From NCBI GenBank assembly GCA_027694045.1, contig JAQEWB010000001.1, positions 1,178,001-1,242,000 on the forward strand: 64,000 bases of DNA, written 5' to 3'. How positions within the stretch are numbered: position 1 is the stretch's first letter; each line of letters starts with the position of its first letter. This stretch comes from Bacillaceae bacterium OF18-1A (GTDB lineage Bacteria; Bacillota; Bacilli; Bacillales; Bacillaceae_G). The position numbers and the translations under genes were made by a program. The notes beneath the pieces were generated by a model. That model was not told where the DNA came from. It worked only from the letters and a program-made list of their open reading frames with translations, and made no database searches. This document shows positions 8,675 to 16,545 of this stretch, in pieces.

Positions 8675-9277
8675 ATGGAACATAACATTTTACAAGTCAT
8701 TGCATTAGCAGAAAAACTAAAATACGAAATGCGACATAGCTGGCTCTCAAGCGGACGCCAAGAAAGTGTTGCTGAACATACATGGCGTATGTCTCTAATG
8801 GCCATCTTAGTTGAACCTTATTTGGACCAAAAAATAAATATTGAAAAATTGCTTAAAATGGTTATTATTCATGACCTTGTTGAAGCAGAAGCTGGTGATA
8901 TTCCTGCTTTTGATACAATGAATAGTCACGAATTACAATTGCAAAAACAAAAAAATGAGCAAGAAGCAATTTTAAACATTAAACGAACATTACATGGTTC
9001 TCTCGGCGTGGAATTATATGATTTATGGATGGAGTTTGAAGCGAAGGAAACGTATGAAGCAAAAGTTGCTAACGCTCTTGATAAACTTGAGGTAAAAATT
9101 CAACATAACGAAGCTCATATTAATACGTGGTTACCAATTGAGCATAAAATGACATTCCAGGTGGCAAAACATACAAACTTCGATTCTTTCTTATCTAAAT
9201 TACAAAAAATTATTGAACAAGATGGAGAAAAGAAATTACTAGCTGCTGGCATTGACGTTGAAGCTTGTAAACAATAA
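8675..9277 (+). CDS. HD-domain hydrolase, YfbR/HDDC2 (5'-deoxynucleotidase) type
   Basis: 200 residues. The metal-site pattern of the HD superfamily is visible: H35 (SVAEHTWRM), H66-D67 followed by EAEAGD, and a late Asp in VANALDKLE. Relatives hydrolyse deoxynucleoside monophosphates or similar phosphates; the substrate here is not evident. The start is ATG 8675, six bases after AGGAGG; the earlier ATG at 8660 precedes that site. The gene's TAA stop lies inside the left end of a dispersed repeat (9274). Monocistronic. Confidence 0.85.
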   Translation: MEHNILQVIALAEKLKYEMRHSWLSSGRQESVAEHTWRMSLMAILVEPYLDQKINIEKLLKMVIIHDLVEAEAGDIPAFDTMNSHELQLQKQKNEQEAILNIKRTLHGSLGVELYDLWMEFEAKETYEAKVANALDKLEVKIQHNEAHINTWLPIEHKMTFQVAKHTNFDSFLSKLQKIIEQDGEKKLLAAGIDVEACKQ

Positions 9278-9333
9278 AGTGAAACTTTAATCAGTAGGGC
9301 TTACTGCCCGGAAAATAGTGAAATAACGAAATA
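9274..9333 (+). repeat. short dispersed repeat copy 2 (bcr-like, shortened)
   Basis: ATAAAGTGAAACTTTAATC, then GTAGGGCTTACTGCCCGGAA and AAATAGTG. It lacks the long internal part of copies 1 and 6. Its first TAA is the stop codon of the HD gene. Confidence 0.7.
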
Positions 9334-9362
9334 AGACACTCGCTTTGAGTGTCTTATTTCAT
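9330..9362. terminator. bidirectional terminator between HD gene and hfq-like gene
   Basis: GAAATAAGACACTC and GAGTGTCTTATTTC flank a 5-base loop: a perfect 14-base stem between convergent genes. Confidence 0.85.
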
Positions 9363-9542
9363 TATTGTAGATACTGCCTGCTTGTAAATAAGTTGTTGCT
9401 TTCCATCTACTAACATTAAAACTGTAAATTTATCTACTCCAACAACTTCTCCGATTATTCTAACGCCACTCTTTAAAAAAATTGTAACAGTACCTTTTTC
9501 TTCTTTTATTTGTTTATACAACTCTTCTTGCAAATGTTCCAA
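9354..9542 (-). CDS. Hfq-like RNA chaperone (small divergent paralogue)
   Basis: 62 residues, one Sm fold. The Sm1 region is VTIFLKSGVRIIGEVVGVDKFTVLML and Sm2 is GKQQLIYKQAVSTI. Typical Hfq has YKHAIST here; the His is Gln in this protein. The N-terminal helix lacks the usual QDxFLN phrase and there is no C-terminal tail. Hfq binds U- and A-rich RNA as a hexamer. B. cereus-group genomes carry more than one hfq by recall, so this is probably a secondary copy with altered RNA binding. Start is TTG with AAGGGG about ten bases upstream. Fold assignment is strong; activity is not proven. Confidence 0.8.
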   Translation of the reverse strand: MEHLQEELYKQIKEEKGTVTIFLKSGVRIIGEVVGVDKFTVLMLVDGKQQLIYKQAVSTIMK

Positions 9543-9597
9543 TGGTCATTCGCCCCTTCCTTTGTATAACATCTTAATATAAAAAACTACAAATTTT

Positions 9598-9762
9598 TCA
9601 TTTATGTACTTTGTCTTTCACGTTCATAAACTTATTAATTAGTATATCTAAATCTCGACTAAATAACAAAACTTTATCATGATCTAACCCGTGCCTTGCA
9701 ACAAGTTGAATTAACTCTTTCTTTTTGTTTTCTATTTTATTTTGTAAATTTCCCATCTCCAT
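9598..9762 (-). CDS. Spo0E-like aspartyl-phosphate phosphatase
   Basis: About 54 residues in two antiparallel helices, with the family signature SRDLDILINKF (Spo0E SQELDxLI). Family members dephosphorylate Spo0A-P and delay sporulation. It resembles the B. anthracis BA1655 type by recall. The start is uncertain. ATG 9762 (MEMGNLQNKIE) or 9756 fit the family length. The frame stays open to a TTG at 9816 only three bases after GGAGG, which would add 18 residues (MYYNFTSNIMGKG...). It lies between the hfq-like gene and a repeat and is probably monocistronic. Confidence 0.8.
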   Translation of the reverse strand: MEMGNLQNKIENKKKELIQLVARHGLDHDKVLLFSRDLDILINKFMNVKDKVHK

Positions 9763-9891
9763 CTCTTTACTAAAACTCCCTTTTCCCATAATATTACTTG
9801 TAAAATTATAGTACAAATTCCTCCATAAAAAAATATAAAAATGGTTTTTTTTACAATTTTTTTATATTTTTTATAAACAAACTACAGATTA

Positions 9892-9963
9892 TATAAAGTG
9901 AAACTTTAATCAACCCTCACCAATCGAGGTCTTACTGTCCGGCAAATAGCGGGGATAACGATT
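9892..9963 (+). repeat. short dispersed repeat copy 3 (bcr-like)
   Basis: ATATAAAGTGAAACTTTAATC, then CCCTCACCAATCGAGGTCTTACTG and GGCAAATAGCGGGGAT. It lacks the G-run/C-run hairpin of copy 1. It lies upstream of the Spo0E-like gene on the opposite strand. Confidence 0.75.
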
Positions 9964-10113
9964 CCTTCATACATCACTAACATACAACCAAAATGAGCCC
10001 ACAGGCGTATGTCTAATTAAAAATGAGACTGGCTCGTTTTCCATGCAAAACACATACTGTATATAGTAGTCCATGAATTATATAGATTACTTTACTACAA
10101 AGGAGGAAAACAC
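9964..10113. other. gap before the YjcZ-type gene: hairpin and sigma-K-like -10
   Basis: Holds an imperfect hairpin (AAAATGAGCC at 9990-9999 against GGCTCGTTTT at 10031-10040) and CATACTGTA at 10053-10061. The latter matches the sigma-K -10 pattern CATAnnnTA, but no matching -35 AC was found. YjcZ-type peptides are often sporulation genes, so the -10 match is suggestive only. Confidence 0.3.
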
Positions 10114-10233
10114 ATGAGCTATGGTGGAAGTTGCGCTGGTTTCGGCGGTGGATTCGCTTTACTTATCGTACTATTCATCCTTCTAATCATCATCGGATGT
10201 AGCTGTTGGGGTGGCGGCGGATACGGATATTAA
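10114..10233 (+). CDS. YjcZ-family small glycine-rich membrane peptide
   Basis: 39 residues: a Gly/Cys-rich head (MSYGGSCAGFGGGF), one hydrophobic helix (ALLIVLFILLIIIG), then CSCWGGGGYGY. This pattern is the YjcZ/sporulation-protein family common in Bacillus; its molecular function is unknown. The start has AGGAGG seven bases upstream and a terminator follows. It is too short for a normal ORF cut-off but clearly a gene. Confidence 0.9.
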   Translation: MSYGGSCAGFGGGFALLIVLFILLIIIGCSCWGGGGYGY

Positions 10234-10271
10234 TCTATCCTATCCTAAACAAATGAACTAAAAACTATATG

Positions 10272-10303
10272 AAAACAGCTCATATTTGAGCTGTTTTTTC
10301 ATA
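10272..10303 (+). terminator. terminator of the YjcZ-type gene
   Basis: AAAACAGCTCA, loop TATT, TGAGCTGTTTTTT. Confidence 0.9.
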
Positions 10304-10399
10304 CTTTCGTATGATTTAAAGTCCCTCTTTTTTGCGATTTCAACTAATAAAAAAGCATGTACTATGGAGTAAGAAATATTTTACTAAGGGGGATTTACA

Positions 10400-10867
10400 A
10401 TGATTAAAGGACTTTACGAAGCACATTTACCTGTCCGTAATTTGGAAGTATCTATACCTTTTTATGAATCACTAGGACTAAAATTATATAGAAAAGGAGA
10501 TGATATTGCTTTCTTTTGGATTAAAGAAAATGAAAGTTGGCTTGGCTTATGGGAAGGCACAGAATACAAAGTTAATTATCACCCATCTTTACGACACATC
10601 GCCTTTCAAGTAAGCTTACATGATTTAGAAAATGCGATTCATTGGCTAAATCAAAAAGGAATTTCAGCACGAAAAGACTTTGGAATGGAACCAATTGAAC
10701 CAATTGTTTTTCCTGAATTAGCACATGCCGCCGTATACTTTAATGATCCTGATGGCAACAGTTTAGAATTAATTGCACAATTACCTGTTGGGCTTCCTAC
10801 AGAGGGGAAAGTGTATTTAAGTGAATGGAAAAAACAAGTTCAAGCATCATTATTACATAAGGATTAA
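10400..10867 (+). CDS. VOC-fold (glyoxalase/dioxygenase superfamily) protein
   Basis: 155 residues with paired beta-alpha-beta-beta-beta modules of the vicinal oxygen chelate fold. Metal-ligand positions are plausible: His in the first strand (YEAHLPVRNLEVSIPFYESLGL), His in the middle (SLRHIAFQV), and Glu in the final PDGNSLELIAQ. Relatives include glyoxalase I, ring-cleaving dioxygenases and antibiotic-binding proteins, so the substrate cannot be read. GGGGG precedes ATG at good spacing. The MFS gene starts six bases after its stop, so a resistance or detoxification pair is plausible but inferred. Confidence 0.85.
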   Translation: MIKGLYEAHLPVRNLEVSIPFYESLGLKLYRKGDDIAFFWIKENESWLGLWEGTEYKVNYHPSLRHIAFQVSLHDLENAIHWLNQKGISARKDFGMEPIEPIVFPELAHAAVYFNDPDGNSLELIAQLPVGLPTEGKVYLSEWKKQVQASLLHKD

Positions 10868-10873
10868 TCTTTT

Positions 10874-12100
10874 ATGTCAGTTTCTTATTCCGCACTACTT
10901 AAAACAAATAATAACTTCAAAAAACTATTTTATGGGCAAACATTAAGCGTGCTTGGGGATTGGTTTCATACAGTAGCTTTATTAACATTCGTCTATAGTA
11001 TAACGGAATCACCGTTTATGATCGCACTTACTTTTATAAGTAAAGGTCTACCAAAGCTTCTTCTTAGTCCATTCATAGGCGGAATTGTAGACCGTTTTTC
11101 TAAAAAGAATATTATGATTTCCACCGATATTTCACGGGGAATTCTAATTCTTACATACTTACTCGCCAGCTATAAAATTGAAATTATTTTCATTGCTAAT
11201 ATATGTTTATCTGTACTTTCTTGCTTATTTGAGCCGGCTAAACAAGCAACCTTAAAAAACATCGTACATCAAAATCATTTCGTAACTGCTAACTCTCTTT
11301 CTAGTACAATGAATGGTTTTATGTCTATTATGGGAGCTTCTTTAGGCGGTATAGTTACCCAATATCTCCATATTGAGTTCGCTTTTTTAATGAACAGCCT
11401 ATCTTACTTTATCTCAGCTTATTTTATTTATAATATGAGTGTCCCTGCTCATCTTAATTTTAATACGAAAAAAGCATTTTTGGCTGATATAAAAGATGGG
11501 TATACATACATTCTACAAACAAAAATCATTTTAACATTAATTCTTGTCGGCATTTCATGGGGGCTTATTGGAGGCGCTTATCAGCTACTTCTAACGATCT
11601 ATGCCGAAAAAATTTTCCACACGAACATTGGGATTTTATATACGGTTCAAGGTGCTGGGCTTATGATTGGAGGCCTTCTCGTTAATTTTTATATGTCTCA
11701 TAATAAAGAAAAAATGAAAAAAGCGTTCGGTTGGGCCTACTTCCTACAAGGCATTTTCTTTCTTGGATTCATTCTATCCGATCAACTTATTTTCGGTATT
11801 ATTACATTGCTCTGTATGCGCATAGCAGGAGGAATTATCGTTCCACTTGATACGACATTACTCCAAACCTACACGCAAGAAAATATGATTGGTAAAGTTT
11901 TCTCCTTTCATTATTCTATTTATGGTTCGCTTATACAGTTATCTATGTTCATTACAGGATGGCTATTAGAAATTTTTGCTCCGCAAGTCATTGGAAGCCT
12001 CCTAGCCATATGCTGTATATTTATTAGTTTGATATGGCTTTTCTTGTTTTACCGTGGGGTGCTTAGTGAAGAGTCTAATAAAATACTAATTAAACAATAG
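10874..12100 (+). CDS. MFS transporter (EntS/MFS_3-like exporter)
   Basis: 408 residues, about 12 hydrophobic segments. An MFS motif A-like loop sits between helices 2 and 3 (GGIVDRFSKKNIMISTDISRG). The second half includes IGILYTVQGAGLMIGGL. The N-terminal FYGQTLSVLGDWFHTVAL matches the subfamily around enterobactin exporters and macrolide-type efflux proteins; the substrate is unknown. It starts six bases after the VOC stop with AAGGA inside the preceding gene, so they form an operon. No clear terminator follows. Confidence 0.88.
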   Translation: MSVSYSALLKTNNNFKKLFYGQTLSVLGDWFHTVALLTFVYSITESPFMIALTFISKGLPKLLLSPFIGGIVDRFSKKNIMISTDISRGILILTYLLASYKIEIIFIANICLSVLSCLFEPAKQATLKNIVHQNHFVTANSLSSTMNGFMSIMGASLGGIVTQYLHIEFAFLMNSLSYFISAYFIYNMSVPAHLNFNTKKAFLADIKDGYTYILQTKIILTLILVGISWGLIGGAYQLLLTIYAEKIFHTNIGILYTVQGAGLMIGGLLVNFYMSHNKEKMKKAFGWAYFLQGIFFLGFILSDQLIFGIITLLCMRIAGGIIVPLDTTLLQTYTQENMIGKVFSFHYSIYGSLIQLSMFITGWLLEIFAPQVIGSLLAICCIFISLIWLFLFYRGVLSEESNKILIKQ

Positions 12101-12122
12101 AAAGGGGCTTTCATGCCACTTT

Positions 12123-12203
12123 CTACACTTCTTTCAAAACATCTTGATCACGTTTTTTCATAGCTATAATTAAATCATCTTCAGAATCGAAAATCATAAG
12201 CAT
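12123..12203 (-). CDS. possible 26-residue peptide
   Basis: ATG 12203 with GAGGAAGGAAG directly upstream opens a frame reading MLMIFDSEDDLIIAMKKRDQ then six more residues to TAG at 12123. The acidic-then-basic composition is protein-like and the binding site is good, but there are no homologues I recognise. A TGAGAATGAAAT half-site resembling a Fur box lies about 50 bases upstream. Weak call; it could be a remnant of a longer gene. Confidence 0.3.
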   Translation of the reverse strand: MLMIFDSEDDLIIAMKKRDQDVLKEV

Positions 12204-12324
12204 CTTCCTTCCTCAGTTCCCCCTTAGCAGTTACTTTTACTTATTATTGGCATTTCATTCTCATTTTCTATCACTTTTGTGAAAATTTATTAATTTTTAT
12301 TTCTATGTATATGATAACAAACAA

Positions 12325-12371
12325 AATACCTAAGTTCAGAAGGAATAGAAAGTTTTCTGAACTTAGGTATT
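12325..12371. repeat. perfect 17-base inverted repeat
   Basis: AATACCTAAGTTCAGAA (12325-12341) and its exact complement (12355-12371) enclose 13 bases. There is no U-run on either strand, so it is not a standard terminator. It lies in the 335-base gap between the MFS and nitroreductase genes, with only the doubtful peptide and a terminator beside it. Confidence 0.7.
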
Positions 12372-12398
12372 AATAATAAAACTTCATTTCTTCTCTAG

Positions 12399-12434
12399 AA
12401 AAAGACAAACCCGCATCACAGGTTTGTCTTTTTA
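12399..12434 (-). terminator. terminator of the nitroreductase gene
   Basis: AAAAAGACAAACC and GGTTTGTCTTTTT flank an 8-base loop, directly after the stop at 12436. Confidence 0.9.
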
Positions 12435-12435
12435 C

Positions 12436-13170
12436 TCATTTTTTATTTAATCCTTTCTCACTTAAAAACTCTTTCATATGCATTCTTTTTTCTTTAGACA
12501 TAAATGAACTCATTGATTCCGTCCACGTTACGTTTTTCTTATTTGATGATCTTTCTTTGTAATAAGCACTCATCGTTTCATCATATTCGCTTAATAATTC
12601 ATCATATTTCTTTTCATCATATCCATTTTCATGAAGAATTGCTGCTACTGGTAAACGTGGTTTAACACCATGTTCTTCATCTGGTACACCGACTGTCATT
12701 CCGAATACAGGATATACTTTATCCGGTAAATGAAGCAAATCACTCACTTCTTTCGGGTTATTACGAATACCACCAATATAACAAATGCCGTATCCTAACG
12801 ACTCTGCTGCTAGTGCTAAATTTTGCGCGAAAAGTGAAGCATCTACCGTTGCAACGATAAAGTCTTCTACTCCTTCATGCTTTATCTCTGTACCATGTTT
12901 TTCACATGCGATTTCAAGTCGTTTTAAATCTGCACAACAAACAAAGAATGCTGCGCAGTCTTTCACGTGACGATTTCCAGATAGCTCTGCTAATTTAGCC
13001 TTTAGGTCTTGATCGGTTACATATATAACAGAATATGCCTGTACAAAATGCGAGGAAGCCGCATGCTGCGCAGCTTGCACCATTCTTTCTACTATCTCTT
13101 TTGGAATTGGTTCTTCTTTATATTTACGAACTGAAACATGTTGCTCCATCTTATGTATGATCTCATTCAT
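12436..13170 (-). CDS. NfrA/PnrB-type NAD(P)H-dependent flavin nitroreductase
   Basis: 244 residues in the nitroreductase fold of the NfrA/SsuE-independent FMN reductase type. FMN phosphate is bound by VSVRKYKEEPIP near the N-terminus, and QNLALAAESLGYGICYIGGIRNNP is the classic mid-protein signature. The C-terminal KRMHMKEFLSEKG extension is typical of the 240-250 residue class. It reduces flavin or nitro/quinone substrates. Start is ATG 13170 with AAGGAG eight bases upstream; a GTG at 13179 overlaps that site. Single-gene unit. Confidence 0.9.
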   Translation of the reverse strand: MNEIIHKMEQHVSVRKYKEEPIPKEIVERMVQAAQHAASSHFVQAYSVIYVTDQDLKAKLAELSGNRHVKDCAAFFVCCADLKRLEIACEKHGTEIKHEGVEDFIVATVDASLFAQNLALAAESLGYGICYIGGIRNNPKEVSDLLHLPDKVYPVFGMTVGVPDEEHGVKPRLPVAAILHENGYDEKKYDELLSEYDETMSAYYKERSSNKKNVTWTESMSSFMSKEKRMHMKEFLSEKGLNKK

Positions 13171-13240
13171 GAAAATCACTCCTTTTTCTCTTCATAATGA
13201 AAAATTAACATATTTTTTTCATGATTCACAACTTATAAGC

Positions 13241-13276
13241 ACAAAAAGAGCATTTTTTGTGAAGTGCTCTTTTTTA
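13241..13276 (-). terminator. terminator-like hairpin after the DUF4870 remnant
   Basis: AAAAAGAGCA and TGCTCTTTTTT enclose about 12 bases, with T-runs usable on both strands. Confidence 0.65.
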
Positions 13277-13325
13277 AGACATTTATGAGTACGGTAAATG
13301 AAATTATATGAGTGGTTTTCTAAAT

Positions 13326-13535
13326 TTATCGGCGTAACTCGTAATATATCAGCGATTTTCTATATATATATCGGCGTAACTCAAATTGTATATGGGAAAA
13401 CATGTGATCACAACGCCTTTTCACGTGAAATTTCACTCCATCCTCCGCAATGAAATATACGATAATCGGTAATAAAAACGGTACGAAAAAGATACTAAAG
13501 TAACAGAGCGACAATAAAATATTATTTCCTTTCAT
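13326..13535 (-). pseudogene. truncated DUF4870-type membrane protein
   Basis: The first ~40 residues (MKGNNILLSLCYFSIFFVPF, then LLPIIVYFIAEDGVKFHVKRR) match the start of DUF4870 proteins, small two- to three-helix membrane proteins of about 100 residues. The frame then runs into CDHMFSHIQFELRRYIYRKS, composed of a DNA repeat, and stops; the later helices are missing. AAGGAGG lies 26 bases before ATG with no start codon at proper distance, and the YdcF terminator abuts it, so no promoter is evident. I read it as a decayed gene whose 3' part was replaced by repeat DNA. Confidence 0.55.
13327..13382. repeat. two imperfect direct repeat units, about 42 bases apart
   Basis: TATCGGCGTAACTC occurs at 13327-13340 and 13369-13382, each followed by related AT-rich sequence. 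It forms the aberrant tail of the truncated DUF4870 gene. Confidence 0.7.
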
Positions 13536-13567
13536 TGAGATGACAGTTTTGTAAAATTTCCCTCCTT

Positions 13568-13609
13568 AAAAAGGAATCTCACCTGAAATATCAGGCGAGA
13601 TTCCTTTTT
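13568..13609 (-). terminator. terminator of the YdcF-like gene
   Basis: AAAAAGGAATCTC, an inner CCTGA...TCAGG stem, then GAGATTCCTTTTT, directly after the stop at 13612. Confidence 0.9.
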
Positions 13610-13611
13610 AA

Positions 13612-14190
13612 CTATATTCGATTCATAAACCAATATTGTGTAATTGCTAAATACTCTCGGATATTCGATGAAATGATAATCGGCTTCGGCGTTTTTGCAG
13701 GAAGGCCTTCTAATTGCAGCCCTTGTTTTGCTGCTATTTTTTTCGCTCTAAACATATGAAAATCGTTTGTTACAATCATTCCTTTTTTCATATTAGCTGG
13801 AATTAACGGTTTTGAGAATTTAATATTCTCAGCTGTGCTCGTTGACTTGTCTTCCATTATAATTCGATTTTCGTCAATATTTTGCTTTATTAGTCCTTTT
13901 TTCATTGCTAATGCTTCTGAAATATCTTCACCTTTCCCTTGTCCTCCAGATACAATAGCGATTGTTTTTTCATGTGCCTTTAAATACTCAGCTGCTTTAT
14001 CAATACGATATTGCAAGGAATAAGATGGATTCGTCCCATTTACTTTCGACCCTAATACAATTATATAATCAGCATCCTCGATTGCTTTCATATGCCCGTG
14101 TTTATAAATGTTATATTGTAAAAAACCTGCATAGATGACGCAAAACATTATAATAACTAAAATACATTGAATTACTTTCTTCTTTCTCAT
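13612..14190 (-). CDS. YdcF/DUF218-family membrane-anchored protein
   Basis: 192 residues. One N-terminal membrane helix (VIQCILVIIMFCVIYAGFL) precedes a DUF218 domain with its conserved phrases: DYIIVLGSKVNG near the start, SGGQGKGE in the middle, MEDKSTSTAENIKFS and VTNDFHMFRAKKIA towards the end. Family members (YdcF, SanA, ElyC) act at the envelope; some affect wall-precursor lipid or vancomycin sensitivity. The biochemical reaction is not established. AGGAG sits 11 bases before ATG. It is divergent from the DUF421 gene. Confidence 0.85.
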   Translation of the reverse strand: MRKKKVIQCILVIIMFCVIYAGFLQYNIYKHGHMKAIEDADYIIVLGSKVNGTNPSYSLQYRIDKAAEYLKAHEKTIAIVSGGQGKGEDISEALAMKKGLIKQNIDENRIIMEDKSTSTAENIKFSKPLIPANMKKGMIVTNDFHMFRAKKIAAKQGLQLEGLPAKTPKPIIISSNIREYLAITQYWFMNRI

Positions 14191-14349
14191 GTCTAAATGC
14201 TCCTATTTTCTTTACTTCTTTCATGATAATATCCATTTATTTGTTTGTACAGAGGGGAATTCCAGTTATATCTAATTCGTCCTTTAAAAGTAATATTCAT
14301 ATTACTTTCGGGAATAGTAAGTACAACTTTGCACAAAGGGGTGTCCCTA

Positions 14350-15015
14350 TTGCTTCTCTTTTTATGTAACGTATCGTTCTTTTTTATCCTATTTTTACTA
14401 TCACTTAAATTACTCGGCAAATCTGCATTAGCACAACTAACTCCTCATGATTTTGGGGCTATTATCTTTTTATCTTATTTAGCTTTCCAGGCCATACCAG
14501 TCTCTGGTGCTTTACAAGCATTTCTCGGTATGGTTGTTATTACTTGTTTACATTTAATCCTTACAAAATTAAGCCTATTCAACAAGTTAAATCGCTTTAT
14601 TCTCGGACACCCTATCATTTTAATTAAACATGGTGATATTATTTTTGAGAACTTACAAAAAAGTAGATATCCAATTGCTGAACTACTTTCTAACCTTCGT
14701 GTCGCAGGATACCCCAGTGTTCATGAAATTGAATACGCTATTTTAGAAGCGAATGGAGCCATAAGCATTTTACCAAAGCGTGAACTTGTACCATTAACTC
14801 CAAAAGATTTGAACATAGATGTTAAATATGCTGGATTACCAATTGCCCTTATCGTTGATTCACAAATTCAATACGATAACTTAAAGTTAATTCATAAGGA
14901 CAAAAAGTGGTTGTATAAAGAATTAAAAGAAAAAGGAATTACAAACATTAAAAACGTTGCCTTTGCTTCTGTTCAAGAAATAGATGGATCTTTTGCGATT
15001 AGTTTAAAAGAGTAA
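14350..15015 (+). CDS. DUF421 (YetF-family) membrane protein
   Basis: About 221 residues. Three membrane helices cover the first ~90 residues (FFFILFLLSLKLLGKSALAQLTPHDFGAIIFLSYL is the family hallmark). The cytoplasmic YetF-type domain contains the repeated LRVAGYPSVHEIEYAILEANGAISILPKRE phrase. B. subtilis relatives are spore/germination-related membrane proteins. Start is taken as TTG 14350, eight bases after AAAGGGG. The frame extends up to TTG 14245 but that start has no ribosome binding site and its extra 35 residues are unlike the family. Confidence 0.85.
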   Translation: MLLFLCNVSFFFILFLLSLKLLGKSALAQLTPHDFGAIIFLSYLAFQAIPVSGALQAFLGMVVITCLHLILTKLSLFNKLNRFILGHPIILIKHGDIIFENLQKSRYPIAELLSNLRVAGYPSVHEIEYAILEANGAISILPKRELVPLTPKDLNIDVKYAGLPIALIVDSQIQYDNLKLIHKDKKWLYKELKEKGITNIKNVAFASVQEIDGSFAISLKE

Positions 15016-15044
15016 AAAATCCCCTTCATCGTTTAAGGGGATTT
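15016..15044. terminator. bidirectional terminator between DUF421 and MATE genes
   Basis: AAAATCCCCTT and AAGGGGATTTT flank an 8-base loop. Confidence 0.88.
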
Positions 15045-15050
15045 TCTTCA

Positions 15051-16406
15051 TTATATCGCTTCATTCTCCCCTGCCATATTTAATGGAACAGGGTGTTTCA
15101 TACGATTCATCGTAAATACGATAATCGCTGTCAATACTTCAGCTACTGGCATAACGAGCCATATTCCATTTATCCCAAATAACTTTGGCATAATCCATAA
15201 CAATGGAATAATCAATAGTAAACCTCGACTCATTATAATAAGCACTGATTTTGTCGTTTGTCGCACTGATTGGAAATACTCTCCGTATACGATGTTATAA
15301 CCTAAAAATACATATTGGATGAAGAATAAACTAATACCTGTTAACGTTAGTTCCAATAATTCTGGAGATTGGACATCAAATAGACCAATAATATATTTCC
15401 CAAAGAATAATCCGACAATTATTGCAATGCCCCCGAGTACAACTGCAATTTTCACCGCAAACTGTAATGCTTCGCGCAACCTTTCTGGTAAGTTTGCTCC
15501 GTAGTGGAAACTAGCAATTGGTTGCAATGCGGCACCAACACCAAAGAATAGTAGTAATGTCATTGCATGAATACTATTCACCATCGCATAGGAAGCAACT
15601 CCTAGTTCTCCTGCATATTGAACGAATGCAACATTAAAACCGATTGTTACAATTGCAACTGTACTTTCTGCTGTAAAGCTCGGGAAACCAATTATCATAA
15701 TTTGCTTAATTGTATCCCATTCAAAATGAAATTTCGTCCATTTTAATACACTATTCTTTCTAAAGAAATGAGTTAATAATACAAGGAAACCGATTGCAGC
15801 TGAAAGAATAGTTGCTGAAGCAGCGCCGGTTACGCCCCATCCAAAAATGAAAATAAATACATAGTCAAAAATAATATTTAAGACAGCTGTTACAATAAGA
15901 CCTGCCATTGCTAAATTGGGATTGCCATCATTGCGTATAAATGTACTTAAAATATTTTCTAAAACGTAAATCATTCCGAATGTTAATAATACATGTAAAT
16001 AATCTAACGCATATGGTAAAATCACTTCGTTTGCCCCGAATAAATAGGCCAAATCCTCTATTTTCCACAAACATATCGCCATTAATATACCTACAATTAC
16101 GACTGCAACTATCATAGATTGAGTAAAAATAGATCTTGCTCTTTCCAGTTTATTTTCACCTAATGCAATGGAATATAATGTTGCTCCGCCCATCCCAATC
16201 CATAACGAAATGGAGAAGAAAATTGAAAATGCTGGGACGGCCACATTTACTCCTGCTAAACCGTTTGATCCAACCCCTCTACTAATCATAACCGCATCAA
16301 TCATAATGTTCACTGACATTAATACCATACCAAGAACTGCTGGTATTAAATATGAAATAAATAAACTTTTAATTGGTCTTTCTCTTAATTTTTCTGTTGC
16401 TTCCAT
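15051..16406 (-). CDS. MATE-family multidrug efflux transporter
   Basis: 451 residues with 12 predicted membrane helices in two MatE repeats (LFISYLIPAVLGMVLMSVNIMIDAVMI near the start; the second repeat begins near FEWDTIKQIMIIGFPSF). It resembles the MepA/NorM group, which exports cationic drugs in exchange for H+ or Na+. Start is ATG 16406 (MEATEKL) with AAGGAG 11 bases upstream. The frame is open upstream to a TTG, but that lies inside the promoter. The MerR-type regulator directly upstream and the operator at 16442-16472 indicate ligand-inducible expression. Confidence 0.92.
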   Translation of the reverse strand: MEATEKLRERPIKSLFISYLIPAVLGMVLMSVNIMIDAVMISRGVGSNGLAGVNVAVPAFSIFFSISLWIGMGGATLYSIALGENKLERARSIFTQSMIVAVVIVGILMAICLWKIEDLAYLFGANEVILPYALDYLHVLLTFGMIYVLENILSTFIRNDGNPNLAMAGLIVTAVLNIIFDYVFIFIFGWGVTGAASATILSAAIGFLVLLTHFFRKNSVLKWTKFHFEWDTIKQIMIIGFPSFTAESTVAIVTIGFNVAFVQYAGELGVASYAMVNSIHAMTLLLFFGVGAALQPIASFHYGANLPERLREALQFAVKIAVVLGGIAIIVGLFFGKYIIGLFDVQSPELLELTLTGISLFFIQYVFLGYNIVYGEYFQSVRQTTKSVLIIMSRGLLLIIPLLWIMPKLFGINGIWLVMPVAEVLTAIIVFTMNRMKHPVPLNMAGENEAI

Positions 16407-16441
16407 ACTATTATATGCTCCTTTTTCAATGCTCTGTTCAC

Positions 16442-16472
16442 AGTTTAAACCTTCAAGTAACTTGAAGGTCAA
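16442..16472 (-). promoter_or_regulatory. MerR-type operator-promoter for the MATE gene
   Basis: On the - strand TTGACC and TAAACT are separated by 19 bases instead of 17, the diagnostic MerR-family spacing. Inside lies a perfect dyad, ACCTTCAAG-TAA-CTTGAAGGT (16449-16469). MerR proteins twist such promoters to activate them on ligand binding. Confidence 0.85.
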
Positions 16473-16545
16473 GGAAGAATTGAAAAATAGGTAACTTAAT
16501 TATTTTAATAGATGTAAATTTGTCATCAACTCAAAAGCTTTCATC

